64,000 bases of DNA from the NCBI GenBank assembly GCA_029215795.1, contig JARDYH010000007.1, positions 19,317,763 to 19,381,762 of the forward strand, given 5' to 3'. Source of the DNA: Anniella stebbinsi (taxonomy: Eukaryota; Chordata; Lepidosauria; Squamata; Anniellidae). Made by a program: the position numbers and the translations under genes. Under the pieces are notes generated by a model, which made no database searches, had not been told where the DNA came from, and saw only the letters and a program-made list of their open reading frames with translations. Shown here piece after piece: positions 1 through 10,837 of the stretch (the stretch's first letter is position 1; every line of letters starts with the position of its first letter).

Positions 1-563
1 TTTGTTGTCTTTAAGGCTTCATCCTGCCTAAATTATGCCCCACCCCAGCAATTGATAACATAGACATGTGAAGAAATCAAAGAAATGAACGAAGAAATGA
101 AGCAGCCAGAGTCAGCAGTCCTAGAAAACATATGGTCCAATTCACAAATGCCATTCAAGCCATCCAGCCCCCTTGGGTTGATTAAAATCTGAGCTGGATA
201 AGAATGCTAGGTTCCAGATTTTTGTGGGTCCTTGAGGGAGACATTTTCATAGGTCTCCTTTTCTCAATGGGTCTACCTTCTCACTGGTATTATCACCAGC
301 TTCTATTGCTCCTCATCCTCTTTCTCATCATTGATTGCTTGACAAGTAGAGAGCCAATGGGCATGTTGGCAGTGGCATCTCCTTCTCACCACCACTGTTG
401 TCTGGGCAGGAATGAGATGCAGGTGAACAAGCAGGTGGCAATGGTGAAGAGAAGGGAGTTCTTGTCAGCCCAACTTGAGTGGGCTTCTCTATCATCTTGT
501 GAGCACTCTAGAACAAATCCTAGGCCTTCTAAGGGAAGTTAAGTAGTGAAGCAAATTGGCTTA

Positions 564-645
564 GGTGGCATAGCTGAATAATAGAGCATGGACTTTGTAT
601 ACAGAAGGTCCCATCATCATCATCTCCAGGGAAAAGAATCAGATT
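564..645 (+). mobile_element. degenerate tRNA-derived SINE fragment
   Basis: The stretch holds a decayed A-box-like segment (CATAGCTGAATAATAGAGCA) followed by CAGAAGGTCCC and ATCTCCAGGG. These are the landmarks, in order, of the tRNA-derived SINE seen better preserved on the minus strand at 5725-5855 and 62172-62360. It is short and diverged, so the boundaries are approximate. Confidence 0.45.
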
Positions 646-859
646 ACAGGTGATGAGGTTGGCTCTTCTCGGCAATCATGCCTACCCTTGATGCCAACCC
701 TGCTCAGTTCATAACTGAGGGGAGCAATTATGAGTACCCAAGTGGTCTTTCTGAACATTGAAAGAAAGGTCTCAGTGACATCTCAAGCCAAGACTAAGTT
801 ACATCCCCCTTTAAGTCCATTTTTTTGAGATGTGGGAAACCATGACCAGACCCACATAT

Positions 860-900
860 GCCAGCTGTAGCACCATAAATAGTACAGTGCTACAGCTGGC
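860..900. repeat. perfect 14-bp inverted repeat, 13-nt loop
   Basis: GCCAGCTGTAGCAC (860-873) and its exact reverse complement (887-900) flank a 13-base loop. The transcript of either strand would fold into a stable hairpin. No surrounding palindromic transposon is visible. It could be a chance or decayed MITE centre; the stem is short for a microRNA precursor. Confidence 0.6.
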
Positions 901-1596
901 AAATAGGTAATAAATCGAATAATTCTGGGGTTATATACTCCACCAATCCAAACCCAGACATAAGTCTGGTGTGTCACATTTGGACCAATGGAAGTTTCTG
1001 GATGCTTTAGAGTGCATTAAAGTACTCGAGTTTGCACCATATCGAAGAACAGCAATCATTTGAAATACTAGAAAATACTGGAATTGGCTTGAAAGGGGAA
1101 ACCCATAAAGATGGTGTACAGAAGAAATGAGAAAAGAAACAAACAAAATTATCTGATTTCTCTTTTGAAATGGCTCCCTTTTACTATATTTTGCAACAGG
1201 GTTTCTAGGGTGAGTGATTTAGATAAATGGGACAGAAGTCTGCTCAGAGATGCTTAAAGATGAAGTACATATAATGGACTGTATTTATGGAGATGTTCGT
1301 AGTTATTTGAAGTTGAGTTGATTTTGAAAAGAAGTCTAGTCTGGGGGTTCCTAAAGTATAAATCTGTCTCAACGTGGTCATAGACATCTGTTTGTTAGCA
1401 TTGCAGTGGTTTGTTTATTACACATATGTCGGTCTTTCTCCTGGTGGGCTCAACGTTGCATACATGGGGTTCCCACTGTCCCAGCACTGACCAGGTTCAG
1501 ACGTGTGTAGCTTCAGCAAGGTTGCTGTTTCATGTGCTTTCAAACAAGGCCAGGGTTAAAATGGAAAGGACTGTGTTCTGTAGAATGTAGAGTGTT

Positions 1597-1635
1597 CTGG
1601 GTTAGGAAGCGCTATCCCTGCACTTCCTAACCCAG
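1597..1635. repeat. compact hairpin, 16-bp stem with one mismatch, 7-nt loop
   Basis: CTGGGTTAGGAAGCGC at 1597-1612 pairs with 1620-1635 at 15 of 16 positions around a 7-base loop. The flanks look unique. Origin unknown. Confidence 0.6.
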
Positions 1636-2173
1636 GTGGCTATGGTGCCAAAAAGCCAAGTGGTGATCATTCCCCCCGCATGGCTTCCCCTTCCAACCCC
1701 CCACAGGTCAGGTGCCTTGCTTTTGAAAAAGCATAGATGGAGAATTTAGAAATGCAAACAAAAAACCCAAATTATAACATCCCCTCCCTCTGACGTTGAG
1801 AAAAAGAAGGACAATACCGTTGCAACTGTGCTTGGAAATAATCGGGATTCTCTTTTGTTGAGGGGAGAAGAGAGAGAGAGATTCCTCCCCCTTCCTTGCC
1901 TTTAAATAAAACCTCATGTTCATACAGTTCAGTTTGTCAAAGGCAAATCAATCAGAAAATGCCTGCAAAGGTTAAAAGTCTATAACAAATCCCCTTACAT
2001 ATATCCTGTTTTCAATTATACCATTTTGCTTCAACAAAAGCAGGATATGAGGCAAGGCTATTCAGCTTGGCAAATCTCTTCAGCACCATTAACTATTTAA
2101 GTGAAAGTTTTCCCTCGATCTTGGCTTTTATGTTATCAGTTGCAGTTGGGGGGGGGGGTGATACTGAAAGCGA

Positions 2174-2300
2174 TGGGGCTCTTGCCCCTTTAAGAGTTGT
2201 GTAGAAGAGGAAACTTTAGCTACACCTGCAAAAATCCTTCTCCTGCACAACTCTTAAAGGTACGGGACCCCTGGCCTCTTTTGCATCTGGCCATCCGTAG
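2174..2300. mobile_element. palindromic DNA-element fragment
   Basis: CCTTTAAGAGTTGTG on the left is mirrored by CACAACTCTTAAAGGTA on the right. The interior wording resembles the hAT-like palindromes at 2684-3002 and 31373-32018 (a 'TTTAACAGTTGT' type core). No target duplication was found, so this is a diverged relative or fragment. Confidence 0.4.
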
Positions 2301-2417
2301 GATGGTTGCCCAGCTTGACGAGAGATATCTGTTGATAGAAAAGCCCAGGAAAACTTCTCCCCATAAAAGAAGAGGAGAAAAAAATGATGAACTGGCTGTA
2401 TACAAAAGATACAGTTA

Positions 2418-2509
2418 GGCTGCAATCCTATATGTGCTTACCTGGGAGTAAGGCTCACTGAAATCAATGAAACTTCCTACTGAGTAGACATGAATAAGAT
2501 TGTGCTGTT
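2418..2509. mobile_element. palindromic 'GCAATCCTA' repeat
   Basis: GCAATCCTATATGTGCTTAC at the left is mirrored by a degraded GTAGACATGAATAAGATTGTGC at the right, with GGGAGTAAG and a CACTGAAATCAATG core between. Related copies lie at 14270-14350, 27755-27833 and 30684-30771. This is a MITE-like dispersed repeat; the superfamily is not determined. Confidence 0.55.
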
Positions 2510-2661
2510 ATAAACCCAAACTGGAAACATTTGGGAACTGCTCCATGGGAAAGTCTAGATTTCAATCTTCACACTTAATGGGGCTTACTCTTAAACAATA
2601 TCAATGAGATGTACTACTGGAGAATTCCTGGAGTTTGCTCCATGTGTGCAAAATGTGGACA

Positions 2662-3228
2662 GGAGAGCCAGTGTGGTGTAGTGTAGGGTGACCAGATAAA
2701 ATCCAGGTCAGGGCTCATGTCACTTTAACAGTTGTAGAGAAAGAGAATTTCAGCCAGTGTCATTTGTATGCAATTAGTTCTTGGTGAAATTCCCTCTTCA
2801 TCACAACCGTTAAAGGTGCAGGCACTATATTAGAGTGACCATATACAAAAGAAGGCAGGGCCCCTGCATCTTTAACTGTTGTGATGAAGAGGGAATATCA
2901 CCAGGAACTAATTGCATACAAATGACACTGGCTGAAATTCCCTTTTCTCTACAACTGTTAAAGTTACATGAGCCCTGACCTGGATTTTATCTGGTCAGTC
3001 TAACAGTGTAGTGGCTAGAGTGTTGGACTGGGAGTCGGGAGATCTGGGTTCTAGTCCCCACTCAGCCATGGAAGCTCCCTGGGTGACTTTGGACCAGTCA
3101 CAGGCTCTCAGCCCAACCTACCTCACAGGTTGTGAGGATAAAATGGAGAGGAAGAGGATTATGTATGCCGCTTTGGGTTTCTTGGAGGAAAAAAGGCAAG
3201 ATATAAATGTAATAAACAAAGAAACAAA
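2662..3228 (+). mobile_element. MIR-like tRNA-derived SINE, interrupted
   Basis: The SINE starts GAGAGCCAGTGTGGTGTAGTG (2664-2683 region), is broken by a DNA transposon, and resumes at about 3006 with GTGTAGTGGCTAGAGTG. An A box (TAGTGGCTAGAG) and B box (GGGTTCTAGTCCC) are visible, followed by a CTCTCAGCCCAACCTACCTC body and a tail ending GATATAAATGTAATAAA. Other copies are at 13500-13866, 23084-23327 and 36484-36728. Confidence 0.8.
2684..3002. mobile_element. hAT-like palindromic MITE, TAGGGTGACC family
   Basis: Long terminal inverted repeats (TAGGGTGACCAGAT / reverse TAGACTGACCAGAT) extend inward so that almost the whole 319 bp is palindromic. It sits inside a SINE. GTGTAGTG occurs immediately to the left and again 3 bases beyond the right end, consistent with an 8-bp duplication that has picked up a small change. 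There is no transposase frame, so it is non-autonomous. Confidence 0.8.
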
Positions 3229-4390
3229 CGTGTCCACCCCATTGTATGCAGGGAGCTGTGTTGCTCTCCACTGACAAGAATGGGAATTTACAGGACCCTC
3301 CTATATGCATTCAAGAACTTATGGAGCCATGGATCAATGGCATAGTGTTTAAATATGGGAAAGCGTTCTCCTGGGAACGATGGATAGGGTTGGCCAATGG
3401 TGGGTCTAAGTTACTCTCCAATTAGCAAGTGTTTAGGTTTCTGATGGCTAAAGAGCTCATACCGCCCATTGGCAAAGGTACCTTGAAACCCACTTGGTGG
3501 TTTTTAATTGAAAGGATGTCTGTAATCTCTATGCAGCATGTTTGATAGAAAGAAGCAAGATCCAACAACTATGTTTTTACAGTGACTAAGGTCAAATCTA
3601 AATGTGACATTCGTTCTGTAGTTCGCCATTGTGTTGCTGTTTTTGTGAGCCCCCATGGGCCCCCTGAACTGGGTTGGGCCATAGCATAGAGGCAGGAGGG
3701 GCTTTAACCATTTGCCCCAGTGGTGTCAGTCATAACTGCCCCTCTCCACTGCACTTTCTCTGCACAATGGGAAAAAAGCTTCCATTGATGTCAGTGAGAC
3801 TTTCCTTCCATTGTGAATAGCAGGCGCGGGGGGAGTTCCGACTGGGGCCAAAGGTTAACCACCATCCTGCCCAAGCCATGGTCTTGATCCAGCTCAAATT
3901 TGCCCTCCCCCAAATGCTGCCTATTTGTTTATCAGAAATCAGCTACACAATGCCCAACGTTGGCCCTAAGTATGTCTCAACAAAGTGTTCTTCAATAAGG
4001 CTCTCAGGGTACACAATGGAGAACAGTACACATTTTCCCATTCCCAGCTTCAAGTGTTGGTGGCAGCAATTTGGGATCTTGCCTTAGGACGTGACCTGAA
4101 GTTCCTTCCACAAAATCACACACATCCCCACAGCCTTCATAGATCTGGTGATCTGGGAGCATCCTGAGATGGTTGTGGTATCTTCAGATACTACTCTTTG
4201 GTCATGTCATTTGAGCACAAACTGCAATGCCAACAAAGCCACCTTGTAACCACACATCCTGGACTATGGGATGTCTTAAACGGAGACTTTGGCCCACTAA
4301 ACTTTGACAAACATGCAAAGGAGCTGTTAACTAGGGAGTTAAAAGGTCCCAAGAATAATCCCCCAACCAGAAAAGTCCTGTATTTCTTAC
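3229..4390. other. mostly unique non-coding sequence
   Basis: No clear repeat family or coding pattern is seen between the SINE tail and the exon-like segment at 4391. Confidence 0.45.
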
Positions 4391-4462
4391 CTGACCTTGG
4401 CCGTTATCCAAAATAAAGGTGGTCCCGTTGACCGTAAGCAGCTAATACTTTCCAAGCACCGA
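4391..4462 (-). other. speculative exon-like segment
   Basis: On the minus strand a pyrimidine-rich tract ending TTTATTTCATCTAG precedes a 72-base segment that ends CAG at 4391 and is followed by the strong donor-like GTAAGA. The 72 bases are a multiple of three and one of three frames is open throughout. A second AG at 4442-4443 would give a 51-base exon (4391-4441), open in the frame reading ...VNGTTFILDNGQGQ. I do not recognise a protein. Splice-like motifs this good also occur by chance in tens of kilobases. Confidence 0.2.
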
Positions 4463-4777
4463 CTAGATGAAATAAAAGGAATATACAGGAGAAAACTAAA
4501 TCTGTTCCTTCACTGCTTTAAGCAATCCAGGGGAGTGTTCGGCTTGCTGGTCTCCAAGGTTTCCCAGCTGCGTGCCTGCCCTTTTCCCATCCTGCATCCC
4601 GGCATCCTGTTATTGTTTCAAGCCTTACAATGCCAGTGAGAGAAGGGAGTGGAGGAAACCAGATAAAACATTTGACTCATTACCTTCGGTCAGGGAGTAA
4701 CAAATGAGAAGCAGCAAAGGACAGACCACAGAAGGTAGAGTCGCTTCAGGACTATTGCCATGAGCTAATGTCACAGG

Positions 4778-4885
4778 GGTGGGGGACCTTGCAACTACCA
4801 TCCTCCCTGACAATTGGCCAAGCTGGATGGGGCTGATGGGAGCTGAAGTCAAACACATCTGGAGAGCTACAGGTTCACCATGACA
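4778..4885. mobile_element. palindromic 'CCAACCTGG' repeat, diverged
   Basis: The order GGACCTTGCAACTACCATCC, TGGCCAAGCTGGATGGGGCTGATGGG, CAAACACATCTGGAGAG matches the two halves of the palindromic family best seen at 33220-33346 and 58905-59055. The ends are decayed. Confidence 0.45.
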
Positions 4886-4917
4886 CAATAGCAATAGCAA
4901 CAGGGGTTTATTAGCAG

Positions 4918-5190
4918 GAACGGCCCATTTCACTGCCTGAGGGAAAGGAAACAACGGTGCCCCCACCCATTCCATAGATAGAATTTCCTGGATTGGCAGT
5001 TGAGTTTTACTCCAAAGCTGGAGAAGGGACAGCTTCCTCCACCATACCTGGGGGCATCAGGCTAGCTTAGAGGGAGCAGGGCAGGCTAGCTTAGGGGACT
5101 CATGAGAATTGGTGGAAAGCTGCTGCCCTGCCCCCAGCATCTGCCACCTGAGGTAGCTGCCTGCCTCTTCCAAATGGTAGGGCCAACCCT
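4918..5190. mobile_element. palindromic 'AGGGCCGGCCCT' element
   Basis: The left end GGAACGGCCCATTTCACTGCC and right end GGTAGGGCCAACCCTG are imperfect inverted repeats. Just inside the right end is GCCACCTGAGGTAGCTGCC, also found in the copies at 32627-32720 and 43672-43971. A non-autonomous DNA element is likely; no clear TSD. Confidence 0.5.
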
Positions 5191-5516
5191 GATTATTAGA
5201 ACTCCAAAAGAAAGACCTGCATTTTCTCAGGCTGCTTTGCAAGTTGATCCGTAGAACCAGTTTAAGCACATTAGCCCATCGGCACTTCTCTGTAGCCATG
5301 TTCTATGTGGTAGCAGAAGGTGTGATGCCTGAGTGGAACATTGAAAACTGCCTTATTGTGAGGCAGACCATCTAGCCTAGCATAGTCTACACAAGCATTT
5401 TCCAATGTGATGTTCTCCAGATGTTTTGGACCACAAATCCCATCACTGCTGGCCATGTTCTCCAGATGTGTGGGGCTGATGAGAATCCACCCAACAGGAA
5501 GGCACCATCATTAGGG

Positions 5517-5645
5517 AAGACTGGTCTGCACTGACTACTGGTGGTTCTATAGGATTTCGGACAGGAGCCTCCCAAAGCCCAGCAGGGATTGGACCTGGGA
5601 CTTTTTGCATGCAAAGCAAGTGCTCTGTCATGGGGCGATGGCCCA
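5517..5645 (-). mobile_element. tRNA-derived SINE fragment
   Basis: Read on the minus strand the order is CATGACAGAGCACTTGCTTTGCATGC, then AAAAGTCCCAGGTCC, then a body ending near CAGTGCAGACCAG. This is the tRNA-like A-box to B-box order of the second SINE family in the window, decayed. Confidence 0.55.
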
Positions 5646-5724
5646 TTTCCCCAAAAGCTGGTGTGGGGTAGTGACTGTGAGCTGAGAAATCTCTGGTTGA
5701 ACTCTAGGATTAGGAACTCAGGAA

Positions 5725-5855
5725 TGTACCGGTCCATCTAACCCAGTATTGTCAACACTGACTGGCAGCAGGTCTCCAAGGTTTTAGGCAGGACTGTTTC
5801 AAGCTGTACCTGGAGATGCTGGGGTTCAAACCTGGGACCTTCTGCATGCAAATAA
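5725..5855 (-). mobile_element. tRNA-derived SINE
   Basis: On the minus strand: TGCATGCAGAAGGTCCCAGG then GTTTGAACCCC (B-box-like), CATCTCCAGGTAC, CCTTGGAGACCTGCTGCCAG, and AATACTGGGTTAGATGGACC at the 3' side. The same order appears at 62172-62360. The extreme tRNA-like 5' end is missing. Confidence 0.65.
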
Positions 5856-6548
5856 TGCAAATAAAAAAAGAGGGGACGGTCTTCCTGAATCAGCTGAGGA
5901 GAGACAAAAAAAGTTGAATTATCATTGGAAAGAGCAATCCTATAGCTCCTAAACAATGTCTGGGGGCGAGGGGGGGGGGAAGTCATAGGATAGTTCAGAT
6001 TCCTGGATCTAAGGTTGGGGTCAGTGTTCCGAAGTCAGAGCCAGGAGTCCAAGCTTCTCACCCCCTTCCCCTCTCCCTTGCAGCTGGCATGGACAGAACT
6101 GTGTTTGCTGCCTCTCCGAGGTCACAAAATGGACCTTGGAGGGAAGGTAAAGGGAACGTTCCCGTGGGCAGGGAGGGGAGGGGAGGTGATTGGGGGGGCC
6201 AGCTTACAAGGAACCCTCTGGCATCCACAGCCTCCTTCCCTCCCTCTTCCTGACGCCTCAGCTAGATGGGCAAAAAAGCCTATTTAGCTGAATTGCAGAG
6301 TGGAAGGAGCATTGGATTCTGCCCTGGATGCATTGATTCTGCATTGGATTCTGCATTGGATGGCGGTAAACCTTGGAGTTTGGAGGCTTACAGCCATCCC
6401 CATAGGATTGCATCCTGACTTGATGGACACCTGTACATTTCTCCCTGTAAGGCAAATAAAGGCTGTGCATGTGTTACCTGTTTCACCACGGCTGCCACCA
6501 GCACCACTTTAGCACTGATCATATTCGCACCCCCATGAGAGGTGCTGT

Positions 6549-6764
6549 CAGTGGAGGCTGGTGGCTCCAATTTTGGTGGGGCTGTGATCCCATTCTGGGT
6601 TTTGGTCAGACCTGGCCAGAACTCCAATGGAGCTATCCCAGGTGCCAAACTCATTTTGGGGATAGGTTTCAGTACAATGGATATCCCCTTTAGAGTTTTG
6701 GCTGGTTCTGACCAAAACTTAGAATTGATTTAGAGCCCACTGGGGGATCCACCAGCCCCCACTG
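6549..6764. mobile_element. hAT-like palindromic MITE, CAGTGG family
   Basis: The 216-bp element begins CAGTGGAGGCTGGTGG and ends CCACCAGCCCCCACTG. Its halves are inverted relatives (CCAGAACTCCAATGGAGC versus CCCCTTTAGAGTTTTGGC). Flanks GGTGCTGT and GTTCCTGT agree at 6 of 8 positions, consistent with an old 8-bp duplication as made by hAT transposases. Partial relatives lie at 48640-48740 and 61757-61840. Confidence 0.7.
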
Positions 6765-6889
6765 GTTCCTGTTGCAATTTCAAAACCCGGTGGGTTTTTG
6801 AATTTTGAAATGGACTCTCCTGACGTCGCATCCAGTTTGGCTCTAGAAAAGAACATCTTCCTTAAATAATTCAAGAGCAATTCTTCGAT

Positions 6890-7684
6890 GCCGCAGATAA
6901 ATGAGAACAAGAGGCTAACTTGAAAGTTTCACAGCTCTGTGACGAGAAATGTGGCTAATGGAATTGCATCCCTTTATTGGAGACTTTAATCCTGATCCTG
7001 AATTAAAAATAGCCTTTCACCTCTATTCTTCATCGCAACTTAATATGAGTAAGAGGACCGATTTCCCCGTTTTCAAGAAGACTGATCTCTGCTTACATTA
7101 TTTCACATTTTTATGACACACAGCAGCAGAGATGAATGGCGCTTTTAGAAATTTCGATGCATCTATTATTCAGGAAGGTTAAGCAACTAATGAGGGAACA
7201 TTTTTCAAAGCCTTCTTGGCAGAAGCTGTTTACAATTAAATTTCCTCATAAGGAACTGCACGGCCCCTGTTCCAGCAGGAGAGAAAAGGGAAGCAGGAAG
7301 GATGTTGGATGTCTTATAATGAGCCACAATTATTTTTGCTGAACACCACACAGCAAGCTTAGAGTAACATTCTGGTCTGTGTTCAGTGTATGGTCTGGGC
7401 TAGATGTACATTGCGCCAAAGATTCCAGTTTGGCTCCCAAAGAAGAAGGCCAGTTTTGCAACAGTAATATATTTTGCTCAACTACCAAATGAGGATGTGT
7501 TTGTGTGCACATCCGTGTGTGGGTATATAATTGTTTTACAAAGTCTGCTTCTGTTAGGGGAGTCATCTTGGTTTAATCATCACTAGGGGATGTCCATCAC
7601 TGGGAAATCCGGTTCTTTTTTTGTCTCAGCAGAGGTCCACCATACACTTGACTCAATTTGCATTCGTGAGCCGAGATGCGAGCT
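6890..7684. other. unique block, CNE-like composition
   Basis: No repeat family is recognisable. The stretch is rich in TAAT/ATTA-type words and lacks microsatellites. It could be conserved regulatory DNA, but conservation cannot be judged from one sequence. Confidence 0.3.
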
Positions 7685-8048
7685 TTCCCCTGAACTCTGA
7701 CAATAGGAAGTTCTTCTCCACACGGTGCATAGTTCAACTATGGAATTCACTTCCATAAGATGTAGGGAGGGCCATCAATTTGGATGGCTTTAAAAGGAGA
7801 TTGGACAAATTCATGGAGGAAAAGCCTATCAATAGCTACTAGTCTGATGGCTATATGCTAACCTCCAGCATCAAAGGCAGTATGTTGATGCATGCCATTT
7901 GTTCTAGGAACATCTGTGGGAGGGTACTGTTGCACTCATGTCTTGCTTGTGGGTCTCCTGTCGACGGCTGGTTGGCTGCTGTGTGGACAGAGCACTGAAC
8001 TAGATGACTCTTGGTCTGGTCCAGCATCAGGGCTCTTCTTATGTTCTT
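7685..8048 (+). mobile_element. CR1/L2-superfamily LINE, 3' end
   Basis: A decayed C-terminal coding stretch reads GAATTCACTTCC...CCATCAATTTGGATGGCTTTAAAAGGAG, equivalent to the LWNSLP...TNLDGFKRGLDKF motif at the end of this LINE group's reverse transcriptase polyprotein. It is followed by the 3' UTR (CTAGATGACTCTTGGTCTGG) and a short TATGTTCTT tail. It is 5' truncated, as is typical. Sister copies: 41300-42312, 57735-57985, 58362-58803 (plus) and 28783-29222, 47089-47508 (minus). Confidence 0.75.
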
Positions 8049-8569
8049 GTCTCACAATCGCCAACATACTTTCTTTACTTGCTTTTAAATATGTGATTTT
8101 CATCTCCCCCGTTCCCAAGCTTGGTATAAAAACAGTGACATCATAAACTTGACAAAAAGTGTCTGGAAACAACAACAGCCATCCTTAGTTCTGATGAGGA
8201 TTTTAAAAACCAAATCTATGGAACTGAAGGTGAATAGTACGGAGAGGCAGGCAATGTTCGAAATCTCCTGAAAGCAAATGGATCCAAGTAGAGTGCTGTA
8301 GGTTTCAATGTGAAACACAAAATCGCAGATGAGGAGGCTGCATATGAACGAACAGTACTGAATTATACAGGCGTAGCCCTTGGCCTGTTTGCATCTGTAG
8401 GTAGTTTCCCATCTTGAATCAATACTTCACTTCTTTTATTAATGACACGTCTTGACGGCACTTACCTGATGGAGCATTATTGTGTTTGTCTTATTTTCAG
8501 GCTAGCCAGACTGCGCTGTTCCATTCAACCAGCTTTGCTCTCTTACAATTCTCCTGCCTCACGGATGCT

Positions 8570-8850
8570 CAGCAGCTATTCATTATGCTGCTTTTGACCT
8601 ATAAAGCCTTTCACGGCTTGGGACTACTGTTCCTGATGGAAGGCCTCCTGTAACTACACTCTGCATCCAAGGCTTTCCTCCGACGGAAGCTCGGAAGGCA
8701 GCAACAAGAGAGGGGGACTTCTCAGTAGTGGCCCTCCATTTATGGAATGATTTCCCTGATGAGGCCTGCCTGGCACCAACATCGTCATCTTGGTGACAGG
8801 TTAAAACTGATCTCTTCTCTCAGGAATTTGGCAGCATATAATAAGTCTTT
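8570..8850 (+). mobile_element. L2 LINE fragment, decayed
   Basis: TTTTGACCTATAAAGCCTTT, CTCCGACGGAAGCTCGGAAG and AACAAGAGAGGGGGACTTCT parallel, in order, the L2 copy at 60497-61425 (CCTATAAAGCCTTACATGGC, CGAGGGAAGCTCGGAGG, AACAAGAGAGAGGGCCTTCT). The reading frame is broken by indels. Older than the 60.5-kb copy. Confidence 0.75.
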
Positions 8851-9267
8851 TGATCAGGTCCTGGATTGTCTCTGGCTGATGGTTTTAAATTTGCAGATGC
8901 AGCTGGGCATGAGGATCTCCTCTTTTACACAATCTTGACTCAGGAACCCTGTCCTTGTGTTTACTTTTAACCCAGCGTGTTTAGCATGGAACCCATCTTA
9001 CAATTGCTGTCCTTCCTCATATCACCTTCTTGCTGTTCTCTCTCACTCTATGGCACTTTTGGGCACCCCATGGTGCACATGCAGTCGTCGGCCAAGATCT
9101 GTGGATCCTGCAGGCCCCTCCCCACTCTACAGCAGATTGTCTCCCCCCTCCCTGGAAGCAGCTGAGGGGTGCGCTTATTGGCAGGCTCTTTCACTGCTTC
9201 TAGCACTAATCGTTTGAGGTGGTATATGATGGTGTTGCTGCAGTCCCATCATGCACTCTTCCCTGCT

Positions 9268-9587
9268 TAGGGTGACCAGATAAAATCCGGATCAGGGCTC
9301 ATGTCACTTTAACAGTTGTAGAGAAAAGGGAATTTCAGCCAGTGTCATTTGTATGCAATTAGTTCCTGGTGAAATTCCCTCTTCATCACAACAGTTAAAG
9401 TTGCAGGCACTATACTAGAGTGACCATATACAAAAGAAGGCAGGGCCCCTGCAACTTTAACAATTGCGATGAAGAGGGAATTTCACCAGGAACTAATTGC
9501 ATACAAATGACACTGACTGAAATTCCCTTTTCTCTACAACTGTTAAAGGGACATGAGCCCTGACCTGGATTTTATCTGGTCAGCCTA
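9268..9587. mobile_element. hAT-like palindromic MITE, TAGGGTGACC family
   Basis: A 320-bp near-full palindrome starts TAGGGTGACCAGAT and ends ATCTGGTCAGCCTA. It is flanked by an exact 8-bp duplication TCCCTGCT (9260-9267 and 9588-9595). The 8-bp duplication and internal layout equal those of the copies at 14559-14878 and 31383-31702. There is no coding capacity. Confidence 0.9.
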
Positions 9588-9665
9588 TCCCTGCTCCCAC
9601 TATAGTCAACTGGTCAGTAGGGAGGGGAAGGCATACAATGGGCTAAAGGGGGAGTGTGTGGGCAG

Positions 9666-9685
9666 TGTGTGTGTGTGTGTGTGTG

Positions 9686-9727
<42 letters not shown>
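9666..9727. repeat. (GT)n(GA)n compound microsatellite
   Basis: About 11 GT units run directly into about 19 GA/AG units. The long frames overlapping here translate the repeat (VCVC, ERER) and are not genes. Confidence 0.95.
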
Positions 9728-9729
<2 letters not shown>

Positions 9730-10612
9730 TCCAGGCTCTATCCCCACTGGATCTAGCTACACCCACTACCAACATGCAGCCCCCTCCAACCTGCCACCCA
9801 CCGCAACATGTAGCCTTCAAGGCAACAAGGCTGCCCACTCCTGCTTTACGGCAGCATTTCCTAAACTTCCAGTAGCTAAGGCTGAGCTGAATGTTCTGGA
9901 GCATACATGAAGTGCCAGAGCGCTTGTGTAGTTTTAAAAACAAAATTGCTGAAGAGCAGCCAAATTTCCCTTCCTGTAGGAGTTCCCCACCATTTTGTCA
10001 ACCTCCTAGGTTTGTGTTTTTCAAAATCTCACGGAGGCTGCCCTATTATCCTTCTGCACTGGGCATTCATCTAGTTAGATGTTTTATTATTATAAGAAAA
10101 AGATTGAACAGCAGAAAGCCAGTGCCTTGCAATAAGCCCAACTGGCCATTATGTGCAGATAGACAGAAAACGGCGCCGCTGTAGCAGAAAAAGAACTCGC
10201 GGGAGCGTAATGCAAAGGCTAACCTGGAGCAGTGACACTTTGGGGCTGAAAAACTAAGTTAAACGAAGTTGTCATTATTTCCAGGAACCGGAATCAGAGC
10301 CGTGCAGTTCTGTCGGTCACTTCCACTCACGCTTTGTTTTGGTCACCGATAGCGGATTATAGCCTGGGGCAGCAAGTCTGACTCTAGTTTCCTGTAATAA
10401 GATTTGTTACACAAAAGAAAGTAACCCGTAATGAATTCTCAGGAAAGGGTGTTCTTGAAAAGAAAAAGAACAAAGCACAAAAACCTGCTCCTCTGTCAGA
10501 CTCTTGAGGCTGAACTAGACAAAATGCCTGCTGGATCGTTAGCAATTGATTTTCAAAAGTAAACAGAAGGTGTGGAGAGCGTGATCTGGATTGGAACCAT
10601 GGAGAAGATAGT
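9728..10612. other. unique non-coding sequence
   Basis: I see no recognisable repeat, RNA or coding feature between the microsatellite and the 225-bp element. Confidence 0.45.
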
Positions 10613-10837
10613 GGCTGAATTCAGACAACACCATAGTCAATGGTGGAGTAATAATCAACTTTACAGTTGTTCATCTAGGGGGTACTCCCCACACAACATG
10701 GTAATAAATAATCAACTGTGGTGTGGATTAGGATCAGCGCTGAGTTGACTATGGCAGCATTCGGGCGACATGATAGTCAATACAACTGACGATTGTTTCC
10801 CCACACCAGTTGTTTATTGTATCGTCCGAATTCAGCC
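10613..10837. mobile_element. palindromic MITE, GGCTGAATTC family, 3-bp duplication
   Basis: The 225-bp element begins GGCTGAATTCAGACAACAC and ends GTCCGAATTCAGCC, with AGT on both sides (10610-10612, 10838-10840). The middle contains GGGGGTACTCCCC-type wording shared with 13567-13792 and 44527-44752. A 3-bp duplication is compatible with PIF/Harbinger or CACTA; assignment is inference. Confidence 0.8.

Larger units (their letters stand above)
646..2170. other. mostly unique non-coding sequence
   Basis: Apart from the two hairpins and a G run near 2147-2157, I recognise no repeat family, splice pattern or coding potential here. Confidence 0.5.

Noticed and set aside
204..542. 112-residue frame with hydrophobic N-terminal segment
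   Set aside because: Leucine/isoleucine-rich stretch followed by ordinary composition; no family motif and no supporting splice sites.
8440..8490. GTAAGT donor-like site on the minus strand near 8463
   Set aside because: No acceptor or pyrimidine tract upstream on that strand and no bounded open frame.
9614..9943. Frames of 67-109 residues across the (GT)n(GA)n tract
   Set aside because: They exist only because the dinucleotide repeat lacks stop codons.
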